Part shown: positions 18,347-26,769 of the stretch, one piece after another
Numbering within the stretch: the stretch's first letter is position 1
Layout of the letters: every line of letters begins with the position of its first letter
Assembly (NCBI RefSeq): GCF_024509055.1
Contig: NZ_JANINM010000520.1
Coordinates: 19,664 to 83,663 of the forward strand
Reading direction: 5' to 3'
DNA length: 64,000 bases
DNA from: Mesorhizobium sp.
Lineage (GTDB): Bacteria; Pseudomonadota; Alphaproteobacteria; Rhizobiales; Rhizobiaceae
Notes under the pieces: model-generated
Told to the model about the DNA's origin: nothing
Seen by the model: the letters and a program-made list of their open reading frames with translations, nothing else
The model's database searches: none
Position numbers and translations under genes: made by a program

Positions 18347-19141
18347 TCAGACCGGCGCCTTGCCGGGGTCGTAGGCAGTTCTGGATTTCTTCTCGATGAA
18401 GGCGCCGGCCGGCTTGTTCTCGACCTTGCCCTGGCTGGTCACGCCAAGGAATTTCCCGGTCGAGCGCATCGTGTCCCAGTTGTAGAAGAACAGCGAGGCG
18501 ACCGGGATGATGAACTCGCGGAAGCCGAAGACATAAAGGTTCTCGGCGAACTTCCAGGTGGTGGCGAGATCGACGTCGCCATGGCCGCGCTGGATGCCGA
18601 CGAGGTTCTGCCAGGCGTAGCGCTCGGAGCTCAGATAGATGTGCTCGTAAACGTGGTTGGGGCTGTAGGTGTAGTGCGCGGTAAGGCCGATCAGGTCGCG
18701 CGTCGGCGCCGGCTCGCTACCTGTCGGCGCGATCGACGGGTCGCCCAGCACGCCAGCGGAGTAGACCTGCGCGACGCGCGGCTCGCCGGGCGCCTCGCTG
18801 GCTTCACGCACCCGCTCGCGCACCGACAGCACGCGCCGCGTCCCGGTGTCGACGATGAAAGCTTCATCCTCGGCAGGCCTGGTGGCGAAGATCATGTTGA
18901 TGAAGAAAACGCCGCGCGCGACTTCGAGCGCTTCGTACCAATCGGCGCCGGCATCGCTGCCTTCGCTCCAGGCCACGGTATCAGGCCCGGTGAAGGCGAG
19001 ATCGATGATACGGCCGGTCTTCAGCGTGATCTTGAAGGTCTGGCCGCGTAGCGCGTCGGTCGTCGGCAGCCGGTTGGTGGCGATGCCGGCGGCGAAGTCG
19101 TCGAAGTGTTTCCAGTCGGCGGGTCGGTTCTGGTCGTTCAT
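18347..19141 (-). CDS. MoaF-like protein (lipocalin-like, two-domain)
   Basis: A 264-residue protein resembling the MoaF family. It begins MNDQNRPADWKHFDDFAAGI, followed by ATNRLPTTDALRGQTFKITL, and the second half has HYTYSPNHVYEHIYLS and WQNLVGIQRGHGDVDL. MoaF was named from the Klebsiella region with amine oxidase genes, and its biochemical role is unproven. The beta-rich pattern suggests ligand binding. GGAG at 6 bp favours the ATG at 19141 over 19147. Here it sits between an SDR and an NTF2-like gene ahead of a LIV importer, not with molybdenum-cofactor genes, so binding or turning over a catabolic intermediate is a better guess. Confidence 0.7.
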   Translation of the reverse strand: MNDQNRPADWKHFDDFAAGIATNRLPTTDALRGQTFKITLKTGRIIDLAFTGPDTVAWSEGSDAGADWYEALEVARGVFFINMIFATRPAEDEAFIVDTGTRRVLSVRERVREASEAPGEPRVAQVYSAGVLGDPSIAPTGSEPAPTRDLIGLTAHYTYSPNHVYEHIYLSSERYAWQNLVGIQRGHGDVDLATTWKFAENLYVFGFREFIIPVASLFFYNWDTMRSTGKFLGVTSQGKVENKPAGAFIEKKSRTAYDPGKAPV

Positions 19142-19173
19142 CGCCATCTCCAGTCAGTCGGCAAAAGCCCAAA

Positions 19174-19962
19174 TCAATCCACAAAAGCGAGTGTCGGCAG
19201 GTCGACGACCGTGGCGCCGCCATCGACGGTCAGGATCGAGCCGTTCATCATCGCCGCCTCGTCCGATGCAACGAAGCAGATGACGTTGGAAACCTCCTCC
19301 GGCGTCGCCGGCCGGCCGAGCGGTACATCCTTGGTGACGAGCTTGTAGGCGTCGTCGATGGAGGTAAGCCCGTGCTTGTCGACGATCACCTGCATCTGCT
19401 CGTCGGCCATGGCTGTCGCCACCCATCCCGGGCAGATCGTGTTGGTGCGAACTCCTTGTCGGCCATAGTCGCGCGCCAGCGATTTGCCGAAGCCGATGCA
19501 GGCATGTTTCATGGTGACGTATCCCGCCGCGGCAGGCCCGGCGAACAGGCCGGCGATCGAGGCGACGACGACGATGTTGCCCTTCCGCGCGATGAGGTCC
19601 GGCAGGCATTCGCGAGCGCAGACGAATGCGGTGTCGAGGTTGGTGCGCGTCGCCAGCGCCCAGGTCTCGTCGCTCATCGTCACCGTCGGTCCGACGCCAT
19701 GGCCGCCGGCATTGGCGACGAGGATATCGACCGGGCCGATCTTCTGATGCACCTCGGCAAGCGCCGCGCGCACCGCCTTGGCGTCGGCTGCGTCGCCCTG
19801 CACCACCAGCCCGCCTATGTCCCTGGTGACGGCCTCGAGCGGCTCGCGCCGCCTGCCCATAAGCACCACCTTGGCGCCGTCGGCGGCCATGCGCCGGGCG
19901 ACGGCAGCTCCTATGCCCGTGCCGCCGCCGGTGATGAAAGCCGTCTTGCCGGAAAATCTCAT
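19174..19962 (-). CDS. Short-chain dehydrogenase/reductase (SDR)
   Basis: A 262-residue classical SDR. The cofactor motif TGGGTGIG lies at residues 11-18, NAG is in VANAGGHGVGP, and the active-site S-Y-K is S (VVVASIAGLF), Y (AAGYVTMKHA) and K. The arginine pair GRRREP after strand 2 suggests NADP preference. GAGGA precedes the ATG at 19962. It is first of a probable operon running through MoaF, NTF2 and the LIV transporter. A copy of a 43-bp repeat lies 69-111 bp upstream. Confidence 0.92.
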   Translation of the reverse strand: MRFSGKTAFITGGGTGIGAAVARRMAADGAKVVLMGRRREPLEAVTRDIGGLVVQGDAADAKAVRAALAEVHQKIGPVDILVANAGGHGVGPTVTMSDETWALATRTNLDTAFVCARECLPDLIARKGNIVVVASIAGLFAGPAAAGYVTMKHACIGFGKSLARDYGRQGVRTNTICPGWVATAMADEQMQVIVDKHGLTSIDDAYKLVTKDVPLGRPATPEEVSNVICFVASDEAAMMNGSILTVDGGATVVDLPTLAFVD

Positions 19963-20030
19963 CGTTTGCTGTCCTCGGAGGCGCGATATCGCTTATCGTC
20001 GGCGCAGAGTGTGCGATGGCTGGCGCCGGT

Positions 20031-20073
20031 CGTCTTGTCCGAGCGGGAACTTTGTTTTGACTGAGCGCGCACT
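20031..20073. repeat. 43-bp direct repeat, copy A
   Basis: This matches copy B at 21761-21803 at 41 of 43 positions in the same orientation, and the similarity ends abruptly on both sides. It lies upstream of the minus-strand SDR start. Key blocks are CGTCTTGTCCGAGCGGGAAC and TTTGTTTTGACTGA. Confidence 0.85.
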
Positions 20074-20153
20074 TCGTTGCAGCTCGTCTGCGAGGTGCCG
20101 CGCGACCTTTCAGCCGCGCGGCACCCCCGCATGCCCGTCGATCCGCGACGGCC

Positions 20154-20741
20154 CTATTTCTTCACCGCCTCGAGATCGATGGTGATGTCGACCTCAGGTC
20201 CGAGGCCGAAGCCCTGCGCCGCCTTGGCCATCGGAAAGTCTGCCGTGCTCACCTTGCCGCTGGCGCTGAACGCCGCTTTGGTCAGCGTCGCGTCCCATGG
20301 TGCCTGTGCTTCATTGAGCAGCTTGACGTCCAGCGTGACCTCCTTGCTGACGCCGCTGATGGTTAGGTTGCCGGTGACCTTGCCTGACTTGTCGTCGATC
20401 TTCTCCACCTTGGTGCTCTCGAAGCTGATCGTCGGGAACTCGGCCGCGTTGAAGAAGTCCGGCCCCTTCAGGTCGCTGTCGCGTTGATCGAAGGCGGTGT
20501 GGATCGAACCGACACCGAGTTCGGCCTTGACGCTGCTCTTGGTGACGTCCGCCTTGTCCATGACGATCGAGCCTTTGACGCCGTCGAACTGGCCATGGGC
20601 GACGCCATAGATGCCATGCTTGATGGTGAAGGTGACCCAGGCGTGCTGGCCGTCGATTTCGTAGTTATCCGCGTGGGCCGCCGCGGCCAGCATGGATGCC
20701 CCAGCGAAAGCGAGCGCGGCAATCAGTTTTCTCGTCCTCAC
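20154..20741 (-). CDS. YceI family periplasmic protein, GTG start
   Basis: A 195-residue YceI-like lipid-binding beta-barrel protein. The signal peptide MRTRKLIAALAFAGASMLAA ends at AHA, so it is exported to the periplasm. The mature part opens NYEIDGQHAWVTFTIKHGIYGVAHGQFDGVKGS, the typical family start, and has the middle motif DLKGPDFFNAAEFPTISFES. A GTG start at 20741 is set by GGGAG at 6 bp; a nearby ATG is out of frame and is followed at once by a stop. YceI proteins bind isoprenoids or amphiphiles and are induced by pH or osmotic stress. Confidence 0.92.
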   Translation of the reverse strand: MRTRKLIAALAFAGASMLAAAAHADNYEIDGQHAWVTFTIKHGIYGVAHGQFDGVKGSIVMDKADVTKSSVKAELGVGSIHTAFDQRDSDLKGPDFFNAAEFPTISFESTKVEKIDDKSGKVTGNLTISGVSKEVTLDVKLLNEAQAPWDATLTKAAFSASGKVSTADFPMAKAAQGFGLGPEVDITIDLEAVKK

Positions 20742-20781
20742 ATGTTTCTCCCTGTTGTTGATTGCTTGTGTCGGACCCGGC

Positions 20782-21654
20782 TCAGGAAAAGCCGAGCGCG
20801 GCCCCATGCGGCGCCCAGACGATCGCCGTCACGATGGCCAGCATCGCCGGAATGGCGATCAGGATGCCGGCGATCAGCGGCCGCAGTGGCCCAATGCCGG
20901 GAAGCAGGCTTTGCAACCGACCGCGCATGAGCATGGCCATGATCGGCGGCAAGGACGATAGGATGAGCGCCACGGGATTGGCCTTGGGCGCCAGCAGCGC
21001 CACCTGCATCAGGATCGTGGCCGTGGCATAGAGCATCAGGAATTCAACGCCCCTGCTCCAAGAAGCGGCGGCACCACCGCGCAATGCCGCCAGGTACTGG
21101 ACGAGGCACCAGCCGCCGGTCAGCGCGGCAATCGAGCCGAGCAGTTGTCCGGTGACGATTGAAGCGCCAAGCACCGAAACGATAGCGCCGGTGAGCGACA
21201 GGGCGAGCACGCCAGCGGGAACCAGGAATGGCTCCTCGGCGGATGATGACGGGGAGGATCGCCGTGCGGTCAGCATCGCGGCGCCCGTCAGCGTCAACAC
21301 TGCGACGGCAAGCGCGGCGATCATCTGCAGGTCGAGCGAGCCGGCGGCAAGGCGTCGCCAGCCCAGCCAGAGGAATGCCGCAGCCAGAGCTACAATAGCG
21401 ACGACACCTTTTGACTGGCGCAGGATCCGTTCAGGCAAAAGGCCGACGACGACGCCGGCGAAGGCAAGGTAGATCAGCTTCTGGCTGGCGGCGACCGGCG
21501 GCATGACAGGCGGGCCGAGCGTGTCCCCGTAGAAGAACAGAAGCAGTGCAGCCCACAACAGTGTCAGCACAAGCGATCCGGCCGGCGGGACGAAACGCGC
21601 GAGCAGGGCGAGCACGATGCCGAGCAAGAGCGGCAGCGCCGCGGTGGTGACCAT
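20782..21654 (-). CDS. Multi-pass inner-membrane protein, unknown function
   Basis: A hydrophobic protein of about 290 residues with roughly eight to nine membrane segments, such as LPLLLGIVLALLARFV, LVLTLLWAALLLFFY and VVAIVALAAAFLWLGW. Recognised transport or enzyme motifs are absent. The ATG at 21654 is favoured because the protein then begins directly with a membrane helix; the longer frame to 21960 adds a basic, low-complexity leader. The ribosome-binding site is weak. It is 40 bp upstream of yceI on the same strand and the pair is flanked by 43-bp repeats. Confidence 0.65.
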   Translation of the reverse strand: MVTTAALPLLLGIVLALLARFVPPAGSLVLTLLWAALLLFFYGDTLGPPVMPPVAASQKLIYLAFAGVVVGLLPERILRQSKGVVAIVALAAAFLWLGWRRLAAGSLDLQMIAALAVAVLTLTGAAMLTARRSSPSSSAEEPFLVPAGVLALSLTGAIVSVLGASIVTGQLLGSIAALTGGWCLVQYLAALRGGAAASWSRGVEFLMLYATATILMQVALLAPKANPVALILSSLPPIMAMLMRGRLQSLLPGIGPLRPLIAGILIAIPAMLAIVTAIVWAPHGAALGFS

Positions 21655-21760
21655 CGGATTGCCGAGAAGTGAGCTCAACCGCCGTCGCCCTCCAGGACCA
21701 ACCGAGAGCCGGCCGGTGTGGCCTATCTCGTCATTCAATCTTGATTGGCCTCGAGCGAGC

Positions 21761-21803
21761 CGTCTTGTCCGAGCGGGAACTTTGTTTTGACTGAAAGCGC
21801 ACT
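21761..21803. repeat. 43-bp direct repeat, copy B
   Basis: The second copy of the repeat at 20031-20073 (41 of 43 identical). It lies between the divergent membrane-protein gene (minus, start 21654) and the aldehyde dehydrogenase (plus, start 21884). Confidence 0.85.
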
Positions 21804-21883
21804 CACGACGGCTTCGGCTTGAAGGCGCCCGGCGTGCTCCATAACCCTCTCGAAAAATGTCGTCAGCATTCGAGGAGGATGGC

Positions 21884-23386
21884 GTGAACGAGAGAACCGT
21901 GCCGCCGATCAGCGCGGCTGCAGCCGCCTTCCTGTCGCGCCCGCACCGGCCTTTCATCAACGGACGATTTGTCGACAGCCTCGCCGGCGACGGTCTCGCG
22001 GTGGACGATTCCGCCTCTGGCGAGATCGTCGCGCATGTACCGGAGAGCGGCCCCGAGCTGGTCGATCAGGCAGTGCGCGCGGCGCGCGCGGCGCTCGGAG
22101 GACCGTGGGCCTCGATGCGGCCGGTCGACCGCCAGAATCTGATGCTGAAGCTCGCCGATCTGGTCGAGGCCGACGCCGAGCTCTTAGCCGAAATCGAGAG
22201 CATCGAGAACGGCAAGTCGCTGGGCGTCGCCCGGATGCTCAGCGCCGGCGGGACGGTGGACTGGCTGCGCTATTATGCCGGCTGGGCGACCAAGATCGAG
22301 GGCTCGACCTTCCAGGTCTCGATACCCGTGCCGCCCGGCGCCAGGCATCATGCCATGACGGTGATGGAGCCGGTCGGCGTCGTCGGCGCCATCGTGCCGT
22401 GGAACTTCCCGCTGCTGATCGGCATGTGGAAGATCGCGCCAGCGCTGGCCTGCGGCTGCACGGTCGTATTGAAGCCGCCGCAGGAGACACCACTCGGATT
22501 GCTCAGGCTCGCCGAACTGATCGATGCGGCCGGCTTTCCGCCCGGCGTCGTCAACATCGTCACCGGCAGCGGCAGCGTCACCGGCGAGGCCCTGATCCGC
22601 CATCCAGGCATCGACAAGCTGACCTTTACCGGTTCCACCGAGGTTGGAAAACGCGTCGGCCATGCAGCTGTGGATCGCGTCGCGCGTTTCACGCTTGAGC
22701 TCGGCTCCAAGTCGCCGATGATCCTCCTGGCTGACATGGAGGATGGCATCGAGCCGCTTTTGGCGGGCCTGGGCATGTTCTTCAACCAGGGCCAGGTCTG
22801 CACTTCGGCCGCAAGGCTTCTGATCGAGAGGTCGATCTATGACCGGACGCTGGCAAGGCTCGCGGAGATCGCCGACGGCATGACGATGGGCGCCGGCCGC
22901 GATGCCGAAGCCCAGATCAATCCATTGGTCTCCGCCAAGCACTGTGACAGCGTGCGGGGTTTTGTCGAACGCAGCCTAGCGGCGGGCGTCGAGCGGGTGA
23001 GTGGCGCGCGCGCCGTGCCCGCCAGGGGCCACTATGTGGCGCCGACCATCCTGCACCATGTGAGACCGGACATGGAGATCGTGCGCGAGGAGGTGTTCGG
23101 TCCCGTCGTGGCGGCGATGCCGGTCGCCGATCTCGACGAGGCGATCCGCATCGCGAACGACACGCGATACGGCCTCTCGGCCTCGATCTGGACCCGCGAC
23201 ATGGGCAAGGCGATGACGGCGATCCATGGCCTCAAGGCCGGCACGGTGTGGGTGAACTCGCACAACACGCTCGACCCGGCGGCGCCCTTCGGCGGCTTCA
23301 AGCAGTCGGGCATCGGCCGCGAGCACGGCCGCGCGGCGATCGAGGGTTATCTCGAGACCAAGACCGCCATCATTCGCTACGCCTGA
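21884..23386 (+). CDS. Aldehyde dehydrogenase family protein, GTG start
   Basis: A 500-residue NAD(P)-dependent aldehyde dehydrogenase. It has PWNFPLLIGMWKIAPAL, the catalytic Glu in LELGSKSPMI (Ser replaces the second Gly of the usual LELGGKSP) and the catalytic Cys in NQGQVCTSAAR. The C-terminus is PFGGFKQSGIGREHG. GAGGAGG at 5-6 bp points to GTG at 21884 rather than the ATG at 21857, which lacks a binding site. The GMC oxidoreductase follows 4 bp later, so alcohol to aldehyde to acid in sequence is likely, as in choline-type oxidation. Both substrates are unknown. Confidence 0.92.
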   Translation: MNERTVPPISAAAAAFLSRPHRPFINGRFVDSLAGDGLAVDDSASGEIVAHVPESGPELVDQAVRAARAALGGPWASMRPVDRQNLMLKLADLVEADAELLAEIESIENGKSLGVARMLSAGGTVDWLRYYAGWATKIEGSTFQVSIPVPPGARHHAMTVMEPVGVVGAIVPWNFPLLIGMWKIAPALACGCTVVLKPPQETPLGLLRLAELIDAAGFPPGVVNIVTGSGSVTGEALIRHPGIDKLTFTGSTEVGKRVGHAAVDRVARFTLELGSKSPMILLADMEDGIEPLLAGLGMFFNQGQVCTSAARLLIERSIYDRTLARLAEIADGMTMGAGRDAEAQINPLVSAKHCDSVRGFVERSLAAGVERVSGARAVPARGHYVAPTILHHVRPDMEIVREEVFGPVVAAMPVADLDEAIRIANDTRYGLSASIWTRDMGKAMTAIHGLKAGTVWVNSHNTLDPAAPFGGFKQSGIGREHGRAAIEGYLETKTAIIRYA

Positions 23387-23390
23387 CCAG

Positions 23391-24980
23391 ATGACAGAGA
23401 TCTACGACTACATCGTCGCCGGAGCAGGATCGGCCGGCTGCACGGTGGCAAGCCGGCTGGTTGCCGCCGGCAAGCGCGTGCTCGTCGTCGAGGCGGGACC
23501 GGCCGACAACATGCGCTTCATCGACATGCCCGCGACCTTCGCCAAGGTGATCGGCACGGCGCGCAGCTGGATCTACCAGTCCGACCCCGAGCCGAGCGTC
23601 GGCGGCCGCTCGCTGCCGATCCCGCAAGGCCGCACCTTGGGCGGCGGCTCGTCGATCAACGCCATGCTCTACATCCGGGGCCAGCCGGAAGACTATGACG
23701 GTTGGCGCGATCTCGGCTGCCCCGGCTGGGGCTGGGACGACGTTCTGCCGGTTTACCGACGTCTGGAGCGCAACGAGCGCCTGGCTGGCGAACGGCATGG
23801 CACCGAAGGTCCGCTGCCTGTCTCCGATCCGCGCTACAGGCATCCATTGTCGCTGGCCTATGTGCGGGCCGCCCAGCAGGCGGGCTATCGCTTCAACGAC
23901 GACTTCAACGGCGAGCGGCAGGAAGGCGTCGGCTTCTACCAGACCACGACGGCGAACGGTGAGCGGCAGTCGGCGGCAAAGGTCTTCCTGCGACCACTTG
24001 CCGGCAACGCCAACCTCAAGATCGTCACCGATGCGCTGGTGACAGCGGTGACGCTGGAGAACGGCGCCGCGGCCGGACTGTCCTACAGGACGTCGGATGG
24101 ACAGAGCCACGCCGCTTCGGCGAAGGCGGAGGTGATCCTCGCGGCCGGCGCGCTCGCGACGCCGAAGCTGATGATGCTGTCCGGCCTCGGCCCCGCCGCG
24201 CACCTTGCCGAGATGGGCATTCCCGTCATCCGCGACATGCCGGCGGTCGGCCAGGACCTGCAGGACCATGTCGCGGCGCCCCTTTACGCATCGACGCGCG
24301 GGCCGGTCTCGCTGCTCGGCGAGGATCGCGGGCTGAAGGCGCTGCGGCACGGCATCGAATATCTCATGTTCCGACGCGGGCTGCTTGCCTCCAACGTGGT
24401 CGAGAGCGGTGGCTTCTTCGACACGGATGGCGATGGCCGGCCCGACATCCAGTTCCATGTGCTGCCGGTGATGATCGAAAATGCCGAGCACGGCTCGGTC
24501 GAGCGTCACGGCATGGAATTGAATCCTTGCGTGCTGCGGCCGAAATCGCGCGGCTCGGTGCGGCTCCGCTCCGGCGATGCAGGCGATCCGATCCGTTTCA
24601 CCACCGGCTTCCTGTCCCACCCTGACGACCTCGAGCTCCTGCTCGGCGGAATGAAGGTGGCCCGCACCATCCTGCGCCAGCCGGCACTGCGCGAAGTGAT
24701 CGCCGAGGAACTGGCGCCCGGCAGTGCCGATGATCTGAGCGACGAGGCAATCGTCGACCACATCGTCCGCCATGCGAAGACCGTCTATCACCCCTGCGGC
24801 ACCTGCCGGATGGGTATGGACGACGAGGCGGTGGTCGATCCGCAATTGCGCGTGCGCGGCGTGCCGCGCCTGCGCATCGCGGATGCCTCGATCATGCCGC
24901 GCCTCACCAGCGGCAACACCAACGCGCCGGCCATCATGATCGGCGACCGCTGCGCCGATTTCATCCTGGGTGAAAGATAG
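23391..24980 (+). CDS. GMC family FAD-dependent alcohol oxidoreductase
   Basis: A 529-residue choline-dehydrogenase-like enzyme. GAGSAG lies at residues 11-16, the GMC signature GRTLGGGSSINAMLYIRG near residue 80, and the catalytic His and Asn are in YHPCGTCRMG and NTNAPAIMIGD. It begins 4 bp after the aldehyde dehydrogenase stop with little ribosome-binding sequence, so translation is probably coupled. It is similar in layout to the enzyme at 5472-7070 but clearly diverged. Confidence 0.93.
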   Translation: MTEIYDYIVAGAGSAGCTVASRLVAAGKRVLVVEAGPADNMRFIDMPATFAKVIGTARSWIYQSDPEPSVGGRSLPIPQGRTLGGGSSINAMLYIRGQPEDYDGWRDLGCPGWGWDDVLPVYRRLERNERLAGERHGTEGPLPVSDPRYRHPLSLAYVRAAQQAGYRFNDDFNGERQEGVGFYQTTTANGERQSAAKVFLRPLAGNANLKIVTDALVTAVTLENGAAAGLSYRTSDGQSHAASAKAEVILAAGALATPKLMMLSGLGPAAHLAEMGIPVIRDMPAVGQDLQDHVAAPLYASTRGPVSLLGEDRGLKALRHGIEYLMFRRGLLASNVVESGGFFDTDGDGRPDIQFHVLPVMIENAEHGSVERHGMELNPCVLRPKSRGSVRLRSGDAGDPIRFTTGFLSHPDDLELLLGGMKVARTILRQPALREVIAEELAPGSADDLSDEAIVDHIVRHAKTVYHPCGTCRMGMDDEAVVDPQLRVRGVPRLRIADASIMPRLTSGNTNAPAIMIGDRCADFILGER

Positions 24981-25059
24981 CCGGCCGCTCAAGGCGGTTG
25001 GTCACAGCAGCCACGGGCTTTCCGCTCAACTTTTCAGCGCTGGTGGGCGCCGGCAACCA

Positions 25060-25080
25060 GGCGGCCGGTGACAGGCCGCC
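25060..25080. terminator. Possible bidirectional stem-loop between convergent genes
   Basis: GGCGGCC-GGTGACA-GGCCGCC is a perfect 7-bp G/C stem in the gap between the convergent GMC and ABC binding-protein genes. There is no T-run, so intrinsic termination is uncertain. Confidence 0.35.
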
Positions 25081-25107
25081 CGCCTCCGGGGCGATGGCCA
25101 GCTTGGA

Positions 25108-26730
25108 TTACTCGCCGCCGATCATTGCCGCCCAGGGATAGATGAGTTGCACCGCCACCGTCGGGGCGCCGGTCAGGCCCTTGCGAAGGAACACCGCATT
25201 GTAGGGGGTATAGATCGGCAGCCAGGTCGGATCGGCGACCTCAATCTGCTGTGCCTTTATGAGCGCGGCGGCGCGCTGGGACGGATCGTTCGTCGCGCGC
25301 GACATGTCGAGCGCGGCGTCGAAGTCCCGGTTCGACCATGGGGCGAGATTGAAGAAATTGCGGCTGTCCAGGTACTGGTAGATCTGGGTCGGATCGGGGA
25401 AGTCGGTTTGCCAGAGCGAGAAGATCAGGTCGATCCCCTTGCGGGCTTTCGCATCGCTATAGAGCGCGTTGTAGCCGTCGGCCGGCAGCGATTTCAGCTT
25501 GGCCTGCAATCCAATCGCCTGCGCGGCGCGCTGCAGCTCGGCGCCGATGATCGGCATCTCCGCCTGCGAGTTCGTCACCGCGATGTTGATCGGCTCGCTC
25601 GGGGCACCGGCTTCCTTTACGAGGCGTTTCGCCTCATCGACGCCGCCTACGGCTTTGTCGATCGCCGCGTACGCCTGCTGGAAATCGTTGCGGGCGAAAC
25701 CCCAGGTGCCCGGCGATGCGGGCGTCGCGAGCGGATCGGCCGCCCCGCCGACAGCCGCGGAGATGATGCCCAGCTTGTCGATGCTCATCGTAAGCGCCTT
25801 GCGGATGCGCGGGTCGGCGAGAGGTCCGGTAAGGCTGGTCACCATCGCGACATAGCTGCCCGAGGTGCGTCCGAAGGCAAGCGTGCCCACGCCGCTCGAC
25901 CGCAGCCGGGTGAAGCCCGATGCCGGCACGCCCCATGTCCCGTCGACCTGGCCCGAGAGCAGCGCGTTCACCCGGGCTGCCGGGTCGCGCACGAACGAGA
26001 ACTCGACGTCTTTCACCAGCGAGGGCAGCGAATGATCCCAATAGCCATCGAAGCGCTCGAGCGAGATGCCCTCGCCGGCGCGCCACGAGGCGAGGCGATA
26101 GGGGCCGGTACAGTCGATGTTGGAGCCCGGGCCGCCGAAATGGGTGCCTTGCGCCTCGGTCGACGCCTGGTTCACGATGCGGCCGGCGCCGGTCGCGAGC
26201 GCTTGCGGCAAGGTCTGGTCGGGTTTCGAGAGCGTGATCGTGACCTGGTCAGGCGCGGTCGCGACGATGTCGGCGACGTTCGTATAGACCGCCTTGTGGA
26301 ATGATCCGAGCTTGTCGCTGCGGGCGCGATTGAGGCTGTAGACCACGTCGGCGGCGGTGAGCGGAGCGCCGCTGTGGAAGGTGATTCCCGGCCGCAAGGT
26401 GTAGACAAGCGTGAGCGGGTTTGGCTGTGCGACCGATTTGGCGAGCGCGGGCTCGATGGTGAAATCGGGGGTGATCCGCATGAGGCTCTCGCAGACATTG
26501 GCGAGAACCTCCATCGGCGGGAAATCGTTCGGATAGATAGGATCGAGCGACGAGGGTTCGGCATAGAGCGCCCAGTTGAGGCGGTCGACCTTGGCGGTCG
26601 GCGCCGGCAGCGACGCGGTGAGTTCGGGCTTGCTGTTCGTGGCCAGCGACGGCGCCGTCGCCGTGCAGATGGCAATCAGGGTTGCCGCGGCGACCTGGGC
26701 TAGACGCGATGGGCGGTGGGGCATCGACAT
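25108..26730 (-). CDS. ABC transporter substrate-binding protein (SBP_bac_5, peptide/opine type) 2
   Basis: A 540-residue periplasmic binding protein of the DppA/OppA class. The leader MSMPHRPSRLAQVAAATLIA ends near SLA. Family segments include WALYAEPSSLDPIYPNDFPP and LVYTLRPGITFHSGAPLTAADVVYSLNRA. GGAG at 6 bp supports the ATG at 26730. It is last of the operon and is a second binding protein for the same permeases, clearly paralogous to 30292-31932. Two binding proteins suggest two related ligands or different affinities. Confidence 0.92.
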   Translation of the reverse strand: MSMPHRPSRLAQVAAATLIAICTATAPSLATNSKPELTASLPAPTAKVDRLNWALYAEPSSLDPIYPNDFPPMEVLANVCESLMRITPDFTIEPALAKSVAQPNPLTLVYTLRPGITFHSGAPLTAADVVYSLNRARSDKLGSFHKAVYTNVADIVATAPDQVTITLSKPDQTLPQALATGAGRIVNQASTEAQGTHFGGPGSNIDCTGPYRLASWRAGEGISLERFDGYWDHSLPSLVKDVEFSFVRDPAARVNALLSGQVDGTWGVPASGFTRLRSSGVGTLAFGRTSGSYVAMVTSLTGPLADPRIRKALTMSIDKLGIISAAVGGAADPLATPASPGTWGFARNDFQQAYAAIDKAVGGVDEAKRLVKEAGAPSEPINIAVTNSQAEMPIIGAELQRAAQAIGLQAKLKSLPADGYNALYSDAKARKGIDLIFSLWQTDFPDPTQIYQYLDSRNFFNLAPWSNRDFDAALDMSRATNDPSQRAAALIKAQQIEVADPTWLPIYTPYNAVFLRKGLTGAPTVAVQLIYPWAAMIGGE

Positions 26731-26769
26731 TGATCTCTCCTTGCAATGATGGCGACGCGGGCCGGTTCT

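Noticed and set aside
18347..19141. Molybdenum cofactor biosynthesis role for the MoaF-like protein
   Set aside because: The name comes from family history only; no molybdenum cofactor or molybdoenzyme gene is near.
23370..24992. 540-codon open frame on the minus strand
   Set aside because: Antisense to the GMC oxidoreductase, which has all family motifs.
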